From NCBI RefSeq assembly GCF_003711205.1, contig NZ_CP031013.1:4010501-4074500 (forward strand): a stretch of 64,000 nt of DNA. Direction: 5' to 3'. Below, in pieces: positions 8,764-17,745 of the stretch (positions are counted from its first letter, which is position 1; each line of letters opens with the position of its first letter). Both the position numbers and the translations under genes were made by a program. The DNA is from Polaromonas sp. SP1 (GTDB lineage: Bacteria; Pseudomonadota; Gammaproteobacteria; Burkholderiales; Burkholderiaceae_C). Under the pieces are notes generated by a model. It searched no databases. It was given only the letters and a program-made list of their open reading frames with translations, and was not told the DNA's origin.

Positions 8764-8793
8764 GTTGTTCGGTTTGTCGTTGTTCGGTTTGTT
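8764..8793. repeat. 15-bp tandem duplication upstream of the DUF1636 gene
   Basis: GTTGTTCGGTTTGTC is followed directly by GTTGTTCGGTTTGTT. It lies in the 47-base gap between the vWA gene and the DUF1636 start, one of the few non-overlapping joints of this operon. A longer DUF1636 start would translate it as repeated Asn-Lys-Pro-Asn-Asn. Confidence 0.85.
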
Positions 8794-8804
8794 GTGCGTT
8801 TTTT

Positions 8805-9494
8805 TCAGGCCAGTGCCAGGCGGTGTTCCGCGCCCCATCGCACGGCCCAGGCGGCGCAGCGGCCCAGTTGCTTTTTCGGGTCGTCAAAGTCGACGATCAC
8901 CAGGTGCTGTGCCGCGAGCGGGGCCTGCGGTTGCTCCAGCGTGCGGCCGTCTGTCAGCAGCCACAGCCAGCATTCACTGGGGCCGCTCTTGCGAAACGTC
9001 CGTTGCAGCAGGCGGTCGGCCTGGGCCAGCGCTTCGGCCAGCGGCGTGCCCCCGCCGCCGCCCACGGGGCGCAGGCGCTGGCTGGCGGCGGCGCGCGCGC
9101 GGCCCGGCGGCAGCAGCAGCTCCACGCCCTGCCCGCCAAAGCTCAGCAGCGCCACATCGTCACCTTGCCTTGCGGCCTGCTCGATCATGAAAGCCGCATG
9201 ACCCTTGGCCAGGGCCAGGCGGCCGCGCCGGCGCATCGAGCCCGAGGTGTCGAGCACGATGCAATGCAGGCGGCCGGCGCGCAGCGCGACGGGCTGGCGG
9301 CGCAGGTGTTCGCGCTGGAGCGGCGCAGGTCCCTTGGCCACCACGGTGGGAAGCCAGGCAATCGCGGCGCTGCGCTGCCGTGCGCCTGGCGTTGCGGCGC
9401 TTGCCAAAAGTTGTTGGGGTGGAGGCCACCGCCAGCTGCCAGGCCCGTTGCGCGGGCGGCGGCTGGGGTGGCCTAGGCTTTTTTTGGCGGCCAC
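8805..9494 (-). CDS. ChlD/BchD-like vWA subunit of a metal chelatase
   Basis: A 229-residue protein from GTG 9494, overlapping the ATPase gene by 22 bases. After a basic N-terminal linker rich in Arg and Gln it carries a von Willebrand A domain with an intact MIDAS motif (VLDTSGSM, D-x-S-x-S), a GTPLAEAL loop and LWLLTDGR. This matches the C-terminal half of magnesium-chelatase subunit D. With the ChlI-like ATPase and CobN it would form a cobalt chelatase in place of CobS/CobT. The usual AAA-like N-terminal half of ChlD is absent, so only the vWA half is present as a separate gene. Confidence 0.85.
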   Translation of the reverse strand: MAAKKSLGHPSRRPRNGPGSWRWPPPQQLLASAATPGARQRSAAIAWLPTVVAKGPAPLQREHLRRQPVALRAGRLHCIVLDTSGSMRRRGRLALAKGHAAFMIEQAARQGDDVALLSFGGQGVELLLPPGRARAAASQRLRPVGGGGGTPLAEALAQADRLLQRTFRKSGPSECWLWLLTDGRTLEQPQAPLAAQHLVIVDFDDPKKQLGRCAAWAVRWGAEHRLALA

Positions 9495-10570
9495 CCTGCG
9501 ATGCGCTGAACTTTGGTGATGCCTTCAGGCTGGGCGGGCAGCGCGCCCCAATCGCCCTGGCGTTCCGGGGCTGCAGATACGGCGGGTGGCTGGTCTTGGT
9601 GGCGATCCGGTTTGGACTGGGCCTGCTGCGACGGTGCGGCGCCGCTGGATGGCGGGGCCACGCCCTCAGGCCGGCGATGCACCAGGGCCAGTTCGGCCAC
9701 GGCATCGACATCGGCTACCGTCACTTCGCTGCGCCCTTCGAGTGCCGCAAGTGCACGCGCAGCGCGCAGCATCACCAGGTCGGCACGCATGCCGTCGACA
9801 CCGGCCGCGATGGCGCAGGCGGCTGCATGCTGCAGTACTTCGTCCGACCACTTCAAGTACGGCAACGCGGCACGCGCCGCTACCAGTGCGGCGCTGAGCG
9901 CGCGTTGTGCTTCGGCATGCCGTGCAGCCAGCGCCTCGGGGTTTTCATCAAAGCCCAGGCGGGCACGCAGGATGGCGGTGCGTTCTGCGGCATCGACCGT
10001 GTTGGCCAGCACCAGCGAAAGGCCGAAGCGGTCCAGCAGTTGCGGGCGCAGCTCGCCCTCCTCCGGGTTCATGGTGCCGACCATCACAAAGCGGGCGGCG
10101 TGCTGCTGCGAAATGCCGTCGCGCTCCACGGTGTTGACGCCGCTGGCGGACACGTCCAGCAAGGCATCGACCAGTGCGTCGGGCAGCAGGTTGACTTCGT
10201 CCACATAGAGCACGCCGTTGTGGGCGCGTGCCAGCAGGCCCGGCGCCAGGCGCACCTGGCCGTCGCGCAGCACGTCTTCCACATTCAGTGTGCCCACCAG
10301 TTGCTCCAGGCTGGCCGCCAGCGGCAGGGTCACAAAGGGCGCGCCGGGCAGCAACGCGGCCAGCGCGCGCGCTGCGGTGGACTTGGCCGTCCCGCGCGGG
10401 CCGCTGATCAGCACACCGCCGATGCCGGGGTCGATGGCCGCCAGCTTCAGCGCAAGCTGCAACTGCGGCTGGCCCACCAGCCCGGTGAAGGGGAAAGCCG
10501 CGCGCGTGGCGGGCTCGACGGGAATGTTCAGTTCAGGAATGCTCATGGGGGTGCTCATGGAAATGCTCAT
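9473..10570 (-). CDS. ChlI/BchI-like AAA+ ATPase of a metal chelatase
   Basis: AAA+ motor subunit, 365 residues, starting at ATG 10570 which overlaps the cobN stop as ATGA. Walker A reads GPRGTAKST, Walker B VLYVDEVNLL, and GTMNPEEGELRPQLLDRFGL is the characteristic sensor/arginine-finger region of magnesium-chelatase subunit I. The C-terminus is a Pro/Gln-rich tail that runs into the vWA gene. Adjacent to cobN, it most likely powers cobalt insertion into hydrogenobyrinate a,c-diamide. Magnesium chelatase for chlorophyll is unlikely because no photosynthesis gene is nearby. Confidence 0.9.
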   Translation of the reverse strand: MSISMSTPMSIPELNIPVEPATRAAFPFTGLVGQPQLQLALKLAAIDPGIGGVLISGPRGTAKSTAARALAALLPGAPFVTLPLAASLEQLVGTLNVEDVLRDGQVRLAPGLLARAHNGVLYVDEVNLLPDALVDALLDVSASGVNTVERDGISQQHAARFVMVGTMNPEEGELRPQLLDRFGLSLVLANTVDAAERTAILRARLGFDENPEALAARHAEAQRALSAALVAARAALPYLKWSDEVLQHAAACAIAAGVDGMRADLVMLRAARALAALEGRSEVTVADVDAVAELALVHRRPEGVAPPSSGAAPSQQAQSKPDRHQDQPPAVSAAPERQGDWGALPAQPEGITKVQRIAGWPPKKA

Positions 10571-13500
10571 ACCAAGGGTCCTTCTCCGTGTTCTTCAAGC
10601 CGGCGCTCCAGCGCCAGCAAATGGTCTTCAATGCGCTCGCGGTGGTCGCCCGGCGCCTCCCAGAGGCCGCGGTGCATGGCTTCGAGCAGGCGCTCGCCGA
10701 TGCTGCGCAGGGCGCCAGGGTTGTGTTGCTGCAGGAAGGCGCGGTTGATGTCGTCGTGCAGGTAGGCCTCGGCAACCAGCGCGTACTGGTGGTCGCCCAC
10801 CACGCCGGTGGTGGCGTCAAACGCAACCAGGTAGTCGACCGTAGCCGCCATTTCAAACGCGCCCTTGTAGCCGTGGCGGCGCACACCCTCCAGCCACTTG
10901 GGGTTAACGGCGCGCGAACGCACCACGCGCGCCACTTCTTCCCCCAGCGTGCGGATGCGCGGCGCGCCCGGCACGCTGAAGTCGCCGTGGTACAGCGCGG
11001 CCGGCGCGCCGGCCAGGTGCTCCACCGCCACCGCCATGCCGCCCTGGAACTGGTAGTAGTCGTCCGAATCGAGCACATCGTGCTCGCGGTTGTCCTGGTT
11101 GTGCAGCACCGCGTCCAGGCCGGCCAGGCGCTGCTCAAACCTTTCGCGCGCGGGCGCACCGTGTTCGCCCTGGCCGTAGGCAAAGGCCCCGGCACGCAAG
11201 TAGGCCTGGGCCAAATCCGCGCCATTATTCCAGCGGCCGCTGGCCATGACTTCCTGCAGCCCGGCGCCATAGCCGCCGGGGCGTGGGCCAAACACGCGCC
11301 AGGTGGCTTCGCGCTGGGCCGCCTCGGCGCTGAGCCCCTTGGCCTGCGCCTCGGCCGCTTCGCGCCGCACGCGGGCGCGGATGGGGTTCACGTCGTCGGG
11401 CTCGTCCTCTTCGCTGATCGCGGCCACGGCACGCACGGCGGTGTCAAACAGGTCAATCACATTGGGAAAAGCATCGCGGAAGAAACCCGACACGCGCAGC
11501 GTCACGTCCACGCGGGGCCGGTTCCGGATGGCCATGGGCAACACTTCAATGTCTGTCACCCGGCTGCTGCCGTCGGCCCATTTGGGCCGCACACCCAGCA
11601 AGGCAAAGGCCTGGGCGATGTCTTCGCCGCCGGTGCGCATGGTGCTGGTGCCCCAGACCGACAGGCCCAGGCAACGCAGCATCTCGCCGTGGTCTTGCAG
11701 GTGGCGCTCAATCACGCGCTCGGCGGCGGCCGCGCCCATGGCATAAGCGGTCTGAGTCGGCACGGCGCGCGTGTCGACCGAATAAAAGTTGCGGCCTGTG
11801 GGCAGCACATCGGGCCGGCCGCGCGACGGCGCACCGCTCGGGCCGGCAGGCACAAACTGGCCCGACAAGCCGCGCAGGCACTGCGCAATCTCTTGCGGCC
11901 CGCAAGCGTCCAGGCGTGGGCGCAGTACAGCGCGCATGCGCTGCAGCACCGGGGCGGTGTGCGGCCAATCGGCGGCATTCCATGGCGCATCGGCCACCAC
12001 ATGGTCGGCCACGAGTTTTCGCGCCAACAGTTCCAGCCGTTCCCGTGTATGGCCGGCGTGGCGCCAGGCCTCGCCGCTGACTTCCTGCAACACGGCCGGG
12101 TAAGGCCCATTCCACGACGCGGCCCATTCCGGGCTCAGCGCGCTAAAGCCCTCCACACCGTCCAGCTGTAAATCCTGCGCCAGCGCCACCAGCAGGCTGC
12201 GCTGCCCGGCCGCCGTGCCGCCGGGAAAGCGCGCCAGTGCGACCAGCGTGTCGACCTGCTGGCGGCCCTGCGGCGAACTGCCCAGGATGTGCAGGCCGTC
12301 GCGGATTTGCGATTCCTTGATCTCGCACAAATAAGCATCCAGCCGCTGCAGCAGCGCGTTGCGTGCCGCCTCGTCGGCGGGTTTGGCAAAACCCAGCTCG
12401 GCGTGCAGGCCTTCGCTGAGCACGCGCTCCAGGATGTCTTCACGCAGGCGCTGCGCGCGCCGCGGGTCCAGCGACAGGGCTTCGTAGTACTCGTCCATCT
12501 GCCGCTCGAGCTTTTGCAGCGGGCCGTAGGTTTCGGCGCGGGTCAGGGCCGGCATCAGGTGGTCGATGATGACGGCCTGCGTGCGGCGCTTGGCCTGGCT
12601 GCCCTCACCGGGGTCGTTGACGATAAACGGGTAGAGGTGCGGCAAGGGGCCGAGGATGGCGTCGGGCCAGCAGGCCGCGCCCAGTGCCACACTTTTGCCG
12701 GGCAGCCATTCGAGGTTGCCGTGTTTGCCCACATGCACCACCGCATCAACCGAAAAGCTGCGGCGCAGCCAGAAATAAAACGCCAGGTAGTTGTGCGTGG
12801 GCACCAGGTCAGCATCGTGGTAGGTCGCCACCAGGTCCAGGTCGCGGCCACGTGCGGGCTGTATGCCGACAAACACGTTGCCATACATCTGGCCGGACAC
12901 CATGAAGCGGCCGCTGCGCACCATGGGATCCTGTTCCGGTGCACCCCACAGCGCCTTGACGGCGTCGCGGCTGGCTGCGTCCAGCCGGTTGAAATCTTGC
13001 AGGTAGTCGGCCATCGCCAGGCTTTGGCCCGCGGGCCGGCCGTCGTTGGCGTCCAGGTTGTTGGTAACGCCGGCTACCAGCGCGGCAATCAAGGCATCAC
13101 CGCCGCCCGGCAATTCGCCCGTGGCGTAGCCTGCGTCCTGCATGGCACGCAGAAGCGCCACGGTAGAGGCCGGCGTATCCAGGCCCACGCCATTGGCCAG
13201 GCGTGCATCGTCGTTCGGGTAGTTGGCCAGGATCAGCGCCACCCGCTTGCCGGCGTTGGGCTTGCCGCGCAGCACACACCAGCGTCGCGCCAGCTCGGCC
13301 ACAAAAGCCATGCGTTCGGGTTCGGGCTGGTAACGCACCACGTCTACTTCGGTGCGCTCATCGCGCCAGGCCAGGCCCTTGAAGCTGATGGCGCGGGTGC
13401 CGATGCGGCCGTCGACCTCGGGCAACACCACCTGCATCGCCAGGTCGCGCGGCGCCAGGCCATGCGGGTCGGCCTGCCACTGATCTTGCGAACAACCGGC

Positions 13501-14388
13501 GGTGATGAGTTGCAGCACCGGCGCGTCGCCGGCCAGCGGCGCCATCTGCGCGCCTTCGACGCTGTCGACGTCATCGCCGTCGAGCGCGCTCATGGCAAAG
13601 CTGGTGGCGTTGAGCACCACACCCACCTGGTGCTGCACGGCGAGCGATTGCAGCAGTGTCAGGCTGGCCGGGTTCTTTAGCGAGTCCACGGCCACTGCCA
13701 CAGTATTGAGACCCACGTCACTGAGCGCGGCAAGCATGGCATCAAACACGGGCGTGTTGCCGGCCTGCACGTGGGCGCGGTAGAACACGAGCATGGCTAC
13801 CGGTGCGCCTTCTTTCCATGGCGCATGGGCAGCCTGCGGCTGGTAGACCATGGCCGGCGGCAGGGCCACGGGCGGCGCGGGGCGTAGGCCCAAGCCAAAC
13901 GCGGAGTGGCCAATCAGCTCAAAGAAATTGCGGGCGTTGTCACGGCCGCCTTCACGCAGGCAGCGCCAGAGCTGACGGCAATCCTCCTGCGGGGCGGTGC
14001 TGCGCAGCAGCAGTTGCAGGTCTTCACTGGCATCGCCCGAAAACAAGGCCAGCCACTGGCCGCGCGCACGGGCCAGCTCGCGCACCTGCTCCACCACATA
14101 GGCCCAGTCGCTGGCACTGCCGAGGTGGTCAATCACCACCACGCGCGCATGCTGCAACACGTCGTCCACATACATGTCGGCCGATGCCGGCTGGCGCAGC
14201 CACATCAGGTTGGCCAGGCGCACCGTGGGGAAATCCGCGCCCAACTCCCCCGCCGCATCGGCCAGCAGGGCCAGCGTGGTGTCGGCCGCGCTGAGCACCA
14301 CGATGTCGCCCGGCGTTTGCGCCACACGCACCACGCCCTGGCCACCGTCTTCAACGTGGCCGCCCGGGCGGGTGGAGAGCAGATGCAT
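10567..14388 (-). CDS. cobN: Cobaltochelatase large subunit CobN
   Basis: Catalytic subunit that inserts Co2+ into hydrogenobyrinic acid a,c-diamide in the aerobic pathway. The 1273-residue length is normal for CobN/BchH-type subunits. Recognisable stretches include HVGKHGNLEWLPGKSVAL, NDPGEGSQAKRRTQAVIIDH (both canonical CobN/BchH blocks) and, towards the C-terminus, FRDAFPNVIDLFDTAV and NPKWLEGVRRHGYKGAFE. ATG 14388 lies 16 bases after cobW. It is followed by ChlI- and ChlD-like genes rather than cobS and cobT, a known alternative partnership. Confidence 0.95.
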   Translation of the reverse strand: MHLLSTRPGGHVEDGGQGVVRVAQTPGDIVVLSAADTTLALLADAAGELGADFPTVRLANLMWLRQPASADMYVDDVLQHARVVVIDHLGSASDWAYVVEQVRELARARGQWLALFSGDASEDLQLLLRSTAPQEDCRQLWRCLREGGRDNARNFFELIGHSAFGLGLRPAPPVALPPAMVYQPQAAHAPWKEGAPVAMLVFYRAHVQAGNTPVFDAMLAALSDVGLNTVAVAVDSLKNPASLTLLQSLAVQHQVGVVLNATSFAMSALDGDDVDSVEGAQMAPLAGDAPVLQLITAGCSQDQWQADPHGLAPRDLAMQVVLPEVDGRIGTRAISFKGLAWRDERTEVDVVRYQPEPERMAFVAELARRWCVLRGKPNAGKRVALILANYPNDDARLANGVGLDTPASTVALLRAMQDAGYATGELPGGGDALIAALVAGVTNNLDANDGRPAGQSLAMADYLQDFNRLDAASRDAVKALWGAPEQDPMVRSGRFMVSGQMYGNVFVGIQPARGRDLDLVATYHDADLVPTHNYLAFYFWLRRSFSVDAVVHVGKHGNLEWLPGKSVALGAACWPDAILGPLPHLYPFIVNDPGEGSQAKRRTQAVIIDHLMPALTRAETYGPLQKLERQMDEYYEALSLDPRRAQRLREDILERVLSEGLHAELGFAKPADEAARNALLQRLDAYLCEIKESQIRDGLHILGSSPQGRQQVDTLVALARFPGGTAAGQRSLLVALAQDLQLDGVEGFSALSPEWAASWNGPYPAVLQEVSGEAWRHAGHTRERLELLARKLVADHVVADAPWNAADWPHTAPVLQRMRAVLRPRLDACGPQEIAQCLRGLSGQFVPAGPSGAPSRGRPDVLPTGRNFYSVDTRAVPTQTAYAMGAAAAERVIERHLQDHGEMLRCLGLSVWGTSTMRTGGEDIAQAFALLGVRPKWADGSSRVTDIEVLPMAIRNRPRVDVTLRVSGFFRDAFPNVIDLFDTAVRAVAAISEEDEPDDVNPIRARVRREAAEAQAKGLSAEAAQREATWRVFGPRPGGYGAGLQEVMASGRWNNGADLAQAYLRAGAFAYGQGEHGAPARERFEQRLAGLDAVLHNQDNREHDVLDSDDYYQFQGGMAVAVEHLAGAPAALYHGDFSVPGAPRIRTLGEEVARVVRSRAVNPKWLEGVRRHGYKGAFEMAATVDYLVAFDATTGVVGDHQYALVAEAYLHDDINRAFLQQHNPGALRSIGERLLEAMHRGLWEAPGDHRERIEDHLLALERRLEEHGEGPLV

Positions 14389-14404
14389 GGCGTGTTCTTT
14401 ATCG

Positions 14405-15466
14405 TTACGCCGTGACAGGCGTCGCCAGTGCGGCGCTCAGTTCAGCTTGAAGCACAGCCGCATCGAGTTCAGAACCAATCAGCACCAGCCGCGATTGCCG
14501 CGCCTCATCGGCACGCCACGGGCGGTCAAAGTAACTGTCAAAGCGCGTCCCCACGCCCTGCACCACCAGGCGCATGGCCACACCGGGCAAGGCGACAAAG
14601 CCCTTGGCGCGGTAAATCTCGTGGCGCTCGACCACGCCGCGCAGTGCGGCCAGCAGCGCGTCGCGGCCGGGCACATCGAGCGTGACCTGCACCGAATCAA
14701 AGGCGTCATGGTCGTGGTCTTCTTCCTCGTCGTGGTGGGTCTTGCGCTGGTCGATCACGTCTTCCACCGCGCGCTCCAGGCCCAGCAGCACGCCGATGTC
14801 GATGCGGCCATGCTGCGCATGCACCAGCTTCACACCGGGTGCGGTTTCTAAACGAATGGCGGCTTCCACATCCGTCAACTGGACGGCGGTCAAACCGTCG
14901 GTCTTGTGCACCACCACCAGGTCGGCTGTGGCGAGCTGGTCTTCAAACAGCTCGTGAAGCGGCGAATCGTGGTCCAGGTTGTCGTCGGCGCGGCGTTGGG
15001 CGTCAACAGCGACCGGGTCGTCGGCAAAGTCGCCGGCCGCAACGGCAGGCGCGTCCACCACCGTCACCACCGCATCCACGGTGAAGGTGTTGCGCAGCGT
15101 GGGCCACTGGAAGGCCTGCACCAGCGGCTTGGGCAGGGCCAGGCCTGAGGTCTCGATGATGAGGTGGTCGATCTGGTCGCGGCGTGCGGCCAGCTTTTCC
15201 ATCACCGGCGCAAACTCTTCCTGCACGGTGCAGCACAGGCAGCCGTTGGCCAGCTCATAGAGCTGTCCATTTTCTTCACCGTTCTCATCACAGCCAATGC
15301 CGCAGCCGCGCAGCAATTCTCCGTCGATGCCGAGTTCGCCGAACTCGTTGACGATGACGGCGATGCGGCGGCCCTGCGCATTGGCCAGCAGGTGGCGCAA
15401 CAGCGTGGTCTTGCCGCTGCCCAGAAAACCGGTGACGATGGTGGCGGGAATTTTTCGGGTTTGCAT
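14405..15466 (-). CDS. cobW: CobW GTPase, cobalt metallochaperone
   Basis: G3E-family P-loop GTPase thought to deliver cobalt to CobN. The 353-residue protein shows the P-loop GFLGSGKTT (residues 13-21), NEFGELGIDGELL, the metal-binding CLCC motif, ETSGLALP and the guanine-specificity HKTD. A His/Asp/Glu-rich insert (HHDEEEDHDHD) between the GTPase and C-terminal CobW_C domain would bind divalent metal. It lies directly upstream of cobN. Zinc chaperones of the ZNG1/YeiR type share the fold, but the context argues for cobalt. Confidence 0.93.
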   Translation of the reverse strand: MQTRKIPATIVTGFLGSGKTTLLRHLLANAQGRRIAVIVNEFGELGIDGELLRGCGIGCDENGEENGQLYELANGCLCCTVQEEFAPVMEKLAARRDQIDHLIIETSGLALPKPLVQAFQWPTLRNTFTVDAVVTVVDAPAVAAGDFADDPVAVDAQRRADDNLDHDSPLHELFEDQLATADLVVVHKTDGLTAVQLTDVEAAIRLETAPGVKLVHAQHGRIDIGVLLGLERAVEDVIDQRKTHHDEEEDHDHDAFDSVQVTLDVPGRDALLAALRGVVERHEIYRAKGFVALPGVAMRLVVQGVGTRFDSYFDRPWRADEARQSRLVLIGSELDAAVLQAELSAALATPVTA

Positions 15467-15488
15467 AAGGGTGTCCTGGTTGGAAAAG

Positions 15489-16358
15489 TTAACGGGGCGG
15501 CAGCGCGCTCAGGCACTCCACCAGCATTTGCGCGGCCTCGCCCAGGCGCGGGCCGGGGCGCGACAGCAAATCCATGCGCTCGGTGTCCAGCAGGCACAGC
15601 TGCTGGCGGCGCACGGCGGGCAGCGCGCCCCAGCCTGGACGGTCTGCCACATTGGCCAAGGTGGCGCGCGGGCCGATGATGATGTCTGGCGGGCGGCGCA
15701 GCAGCAGCTCGGGGTTGATGCGGGGGAACAGGCCTAGCTCGCCGCTGACCACATTGACCAGTCCCAGCCTGGCGACCGTCTCGCCGATAAAACTTTTTTC
15801 ACTGGCCGCAGACGACCCCGCCCCCACTTCGACATAGACGGTGCGCCCGCGCAAGGCAGCGGGCATTCGGGCGGCCGCTGCGTCCATTTCGGCATCCATG
15901 CGGGCGATCAGCTCTGCAGCACGGGCCGGCTCGCCCAGGGTGTCGCCCAGCTTGAGCAGCATGCGTTTCAAATCGGCATGCGTTCGGGCATCGAAGGTCA
16001 TCACCGGCACGCCCAGGGCCTGAAGGCGTTCACCCGCACGGCTGCGCGGGCCCAGCAAAACCATATTGGGCCGCAGCGTGACGATGCGTTCGATCTGCGC
16101 GTCTTCCAGGCCACCCACCTTGGGCAAGATTTGCACCGAGCCGGGCCAGGTGGAATGGCGGTCGGTGCCGACGAGCTGGGCGCAGCGGCCCAGCGCGCAC
16201 ACGGCTTCGGTCAGGGACGGCGACATCGTGACGATGCGCGACACCGGCTGCACGCCCTGCGCCACCGCGAAGCTCGAAAACAAGCCCAGCGCCGCCATCG
16301 ACGACACCGAAGGCAGCATGCGCAATGCAGTACGCGAGGCGACAAGCGTGGGAGTCAT
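15489..16358 (-). CDS. Periplasmic corrinoid-binding protein, BtuF-like (copy A)
   Basis: Substrate-binding protein of the BtuF/FecB fold. ATG 16358 gives 289 residues and a good signal peptide ending near FAVAQG; a GTG at 16379 would overlap cobO. The mature part starts VSRIVTMSPSLTEAVCALG, the normal BtuF opening, and has the long helix connecting two lobes. Cysteines in VCALGRC and the RPGPRLGEAAQML end are shared with the second btuF copy at 18830. It follows the btuD-cobO gene and precedes cobW. Which corrinoid it prefers cannot be read from sequence. Confidence 0.88.
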   Translation of the reverse strand: MTPTLVASRTALRMLPSVSSMAALGLFSSFAVAQGVQPVSRIVTMSPSLTEAVCALGRCAQLVGTDRHSTWPGSVQILPKVGGLEDAQIERIVTLRPNMVLLGPRSRAGERLQALGVPVMTFDARTHADLKRMLLKLGDTLGEPARAAELIARMDAEMDAAAARMPAALRGRTVYVEVGAGSSAASEKSFIGETVARLGLVNVVSGELGLFPRINPELLLRRPPDIIIGPRATLANVADRPGWGALPAVRRQQLCLLDTERMDLLSRPGPRLGEAAQMLVECLSALPPR

Positions 16359-16362
16359 ATCT

Positions 16363-17745
16363 CTAATCTTCGATGCCACGTTGGGCTGGCACGCCCGCTT
16401 TGAAATGGTGTTTGATGAGCGTCATCTCCGTCACCGTATCCGCCAGCTCCACCAGCTCATTCGGCGCATTGCGGCCGGTCAGCACCACATGCACATGCGC
16501 CGGGCGTTCGCGCAGGCAGGTCAGCACGGTTTCCAGCGGAATCCAGCCGTAGCGCAACGGGTACATGATTTCATCCAGCACCACCATGAAGTGCTCGCCG
16601 GCGCGAATCGTCGCTTCGGCCTTGGCCCAACCATCGAGCGCCAGCTGGGCCGAGTGATCCAGGTCGCGGCTCTTCCAGCTGAAGCCGTCGCCCAGGCCTT
16701 CGATGGGAATGCCCAATTGCTCGAACAGGCGGTGCTCACCAAAACGCGCGGTGGGTACCTTCATGAACTGGTAGACCTTGACGGCCTTGCCGCGGCCGTG
16801 GGCGCGCAGGGCCAGGCCGAAGGCGGCCGTGCTCTTGCCCTTGCCGTGGCCCGTGTTGATCATGACCAGGCCGCGGCGCTCGGCCGTGGGAATGACACGT
16901 TCGTAATCGACGGGTGGGGTTTCAATTTGCATGGGGGCCTTCTTTGCAGGGGTGTTGACTTTGGGCAGCGCGATCCACTGCCCTTGCAGGGGGTGGACGG
17001 CAATGCGCCCGTCGAAGACGTCTTCCAGGGCCCGGTGCGTGGCCGGCTCGGCGCAGGCGCCCTGGTGGGTGATGCGGCCGCCCGCCATCACCACCATGGT
17101 GTCGGCCTGCAGCGCCATGGTGATCTCATGCAGCACGCTGACGACGGTCTTGCCCTCAGCCACCAGCGCACGCACCACATCCAGCCAGTCGGCCTGGTGC
17201 GGCGGGTCCAGGTTGGCCAGGGGTTCGTCCATCAGCAGCACCTGGGCCCGCACCGCAAGGGCCCGTGCCAGCAGCACGCGCTGGCGCTCGCCGCCCGAAA
17301 GCTGCCCCAGGGCGCGCTCGCGCCAGTCCCAGGCGCGGGTGGCGCGCAGCGCCTGCTCTACCGCCGCATGGTCGGCGGCGCTGGGCGGCGCCAGCCAGGC
17401 CTGGTGCGGCAGGCGGCCCAGCATGGCGACGTCCCACACCGTCAAGTCATCGGCCGAGGTTTCGTTCTGGCCCAGCCAGGCCAGCTGGCGCGCGCGTTCA
17501 CGGTGCGGCAGGTTTTGCATGGGCTGGCCCAGCAAGGTGACGCTGCCGCTGTGCGGCAACACGCCCGCCAGCGCCCTGAGCAAGGTGGACTTGCCCGCGC
17601 CATTGGGGCCGACGATGCTGGTCCAGCGCCCGGCCGCAATGTCCAGGCTGATGCCGTGCAGCACCGCCTGCTTTTGCAAGCCATTTCCGAGGCTGGCACT
17701 GATGGCGCTTGCGCCTATAGCTATTGATTTGATAGCAACGCTCAT
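16363..17745 (-). CDS. Fused frame: vitamin B12 ABC ATPase (BtuD) plus corrinoid adenosyltransferase (CobO)
   Basis: One uninterrupted frame of 460 residues. Residues 1-255 are an ABC ATPase: Walker A GPNGAGKST, signature LSGGERQR, Walker B LLMDEPLANLD, H-loop VLHE; with BtuC it would import corrinoids. A linker (VNTPAKKAPMQ) leads without a stop into a complete CobO/BtuR ATP:corrinoid adenosyltransferase (DYERVIPTAERRGLV, P-loop GHGKGKSTAA, VLTGRNAP, HHFKAGVPAQRGIE). ATG 17745 overlaps the btuC stop as ATGA. An internal ATG at 16932 with a strong ribosome-binding site could also give a free 189-residue CobO. Codons 3-11 derive from a dispersed repeat. Confidence 0.88.
   Translation of the reverse strand: MSVAIKSIAIGASAISASLGNGLQKQAVLHGISLDIAAGRWTSIVGPNGAGKSTLLRALAGVLPHSGSVTLLGQPMQNLPHRERARQLAWLGQNETSADDLTVWDVAMLGRLPHQAWLAPPSAADHAAVEQALRATRAWDWRERALGQLSGGERQRVLLARALAVRAQVLLMDEPLANLDPPHQADWLDVVRALVAEGKTVVSVLHEITMALQADTMVVMAGGRITHQGACAEPATHRALEDVFDGRIAVHPLQGQWIALPKVNTPAKKAPMQIETPPVDYERVIPTAERRGLVMINTGHGKGKSTAAFGLALRAHGRGKAVKVYQFMKVPTARFGEHRLFEQLGIPIEGLGDGFSWKSRDLDHSAQLALDGWAKAEATIRAGEHFMVVLDEIMYPLRYGWIPLETVLTCLRERPAHVHVVLTGRNAPNELVELADTVTEMTLIKHHFKAGVPAQRGIED
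16938..16944 (-). promoter_or_regulatory. Internal ribosome-binding site before the CobO part
   Basis: On the minus strand AAGAAGG lies five bases before ATG 16932 (MQIETPPVDYERVIPTAE), the position where stand-alone CobO proteins start. It suggests that CobO can be translated separately as well as in fusion with BtuD. Confidence 0.6.
17713..17738 (-). repeat. Dispersed short repeat, partial copy 3 (5' end of btuD-cobO)
   Basis: Minus strand reads TTGCTATCAAATCAATAGCT, the hairpin half of the repeat family; the GGGCTGGAGG end is absent or degraded. It encodes about residues 3-11 (IKSIAIG region) of the ABC ATPase. Confidence 0.55.

Noticed and set aside
10588-13680. Two long plus-strand frames opposite cobN
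   Set aside because: His/Ala/Gln-rich antisense shadows of cobN without any recognisable domain.
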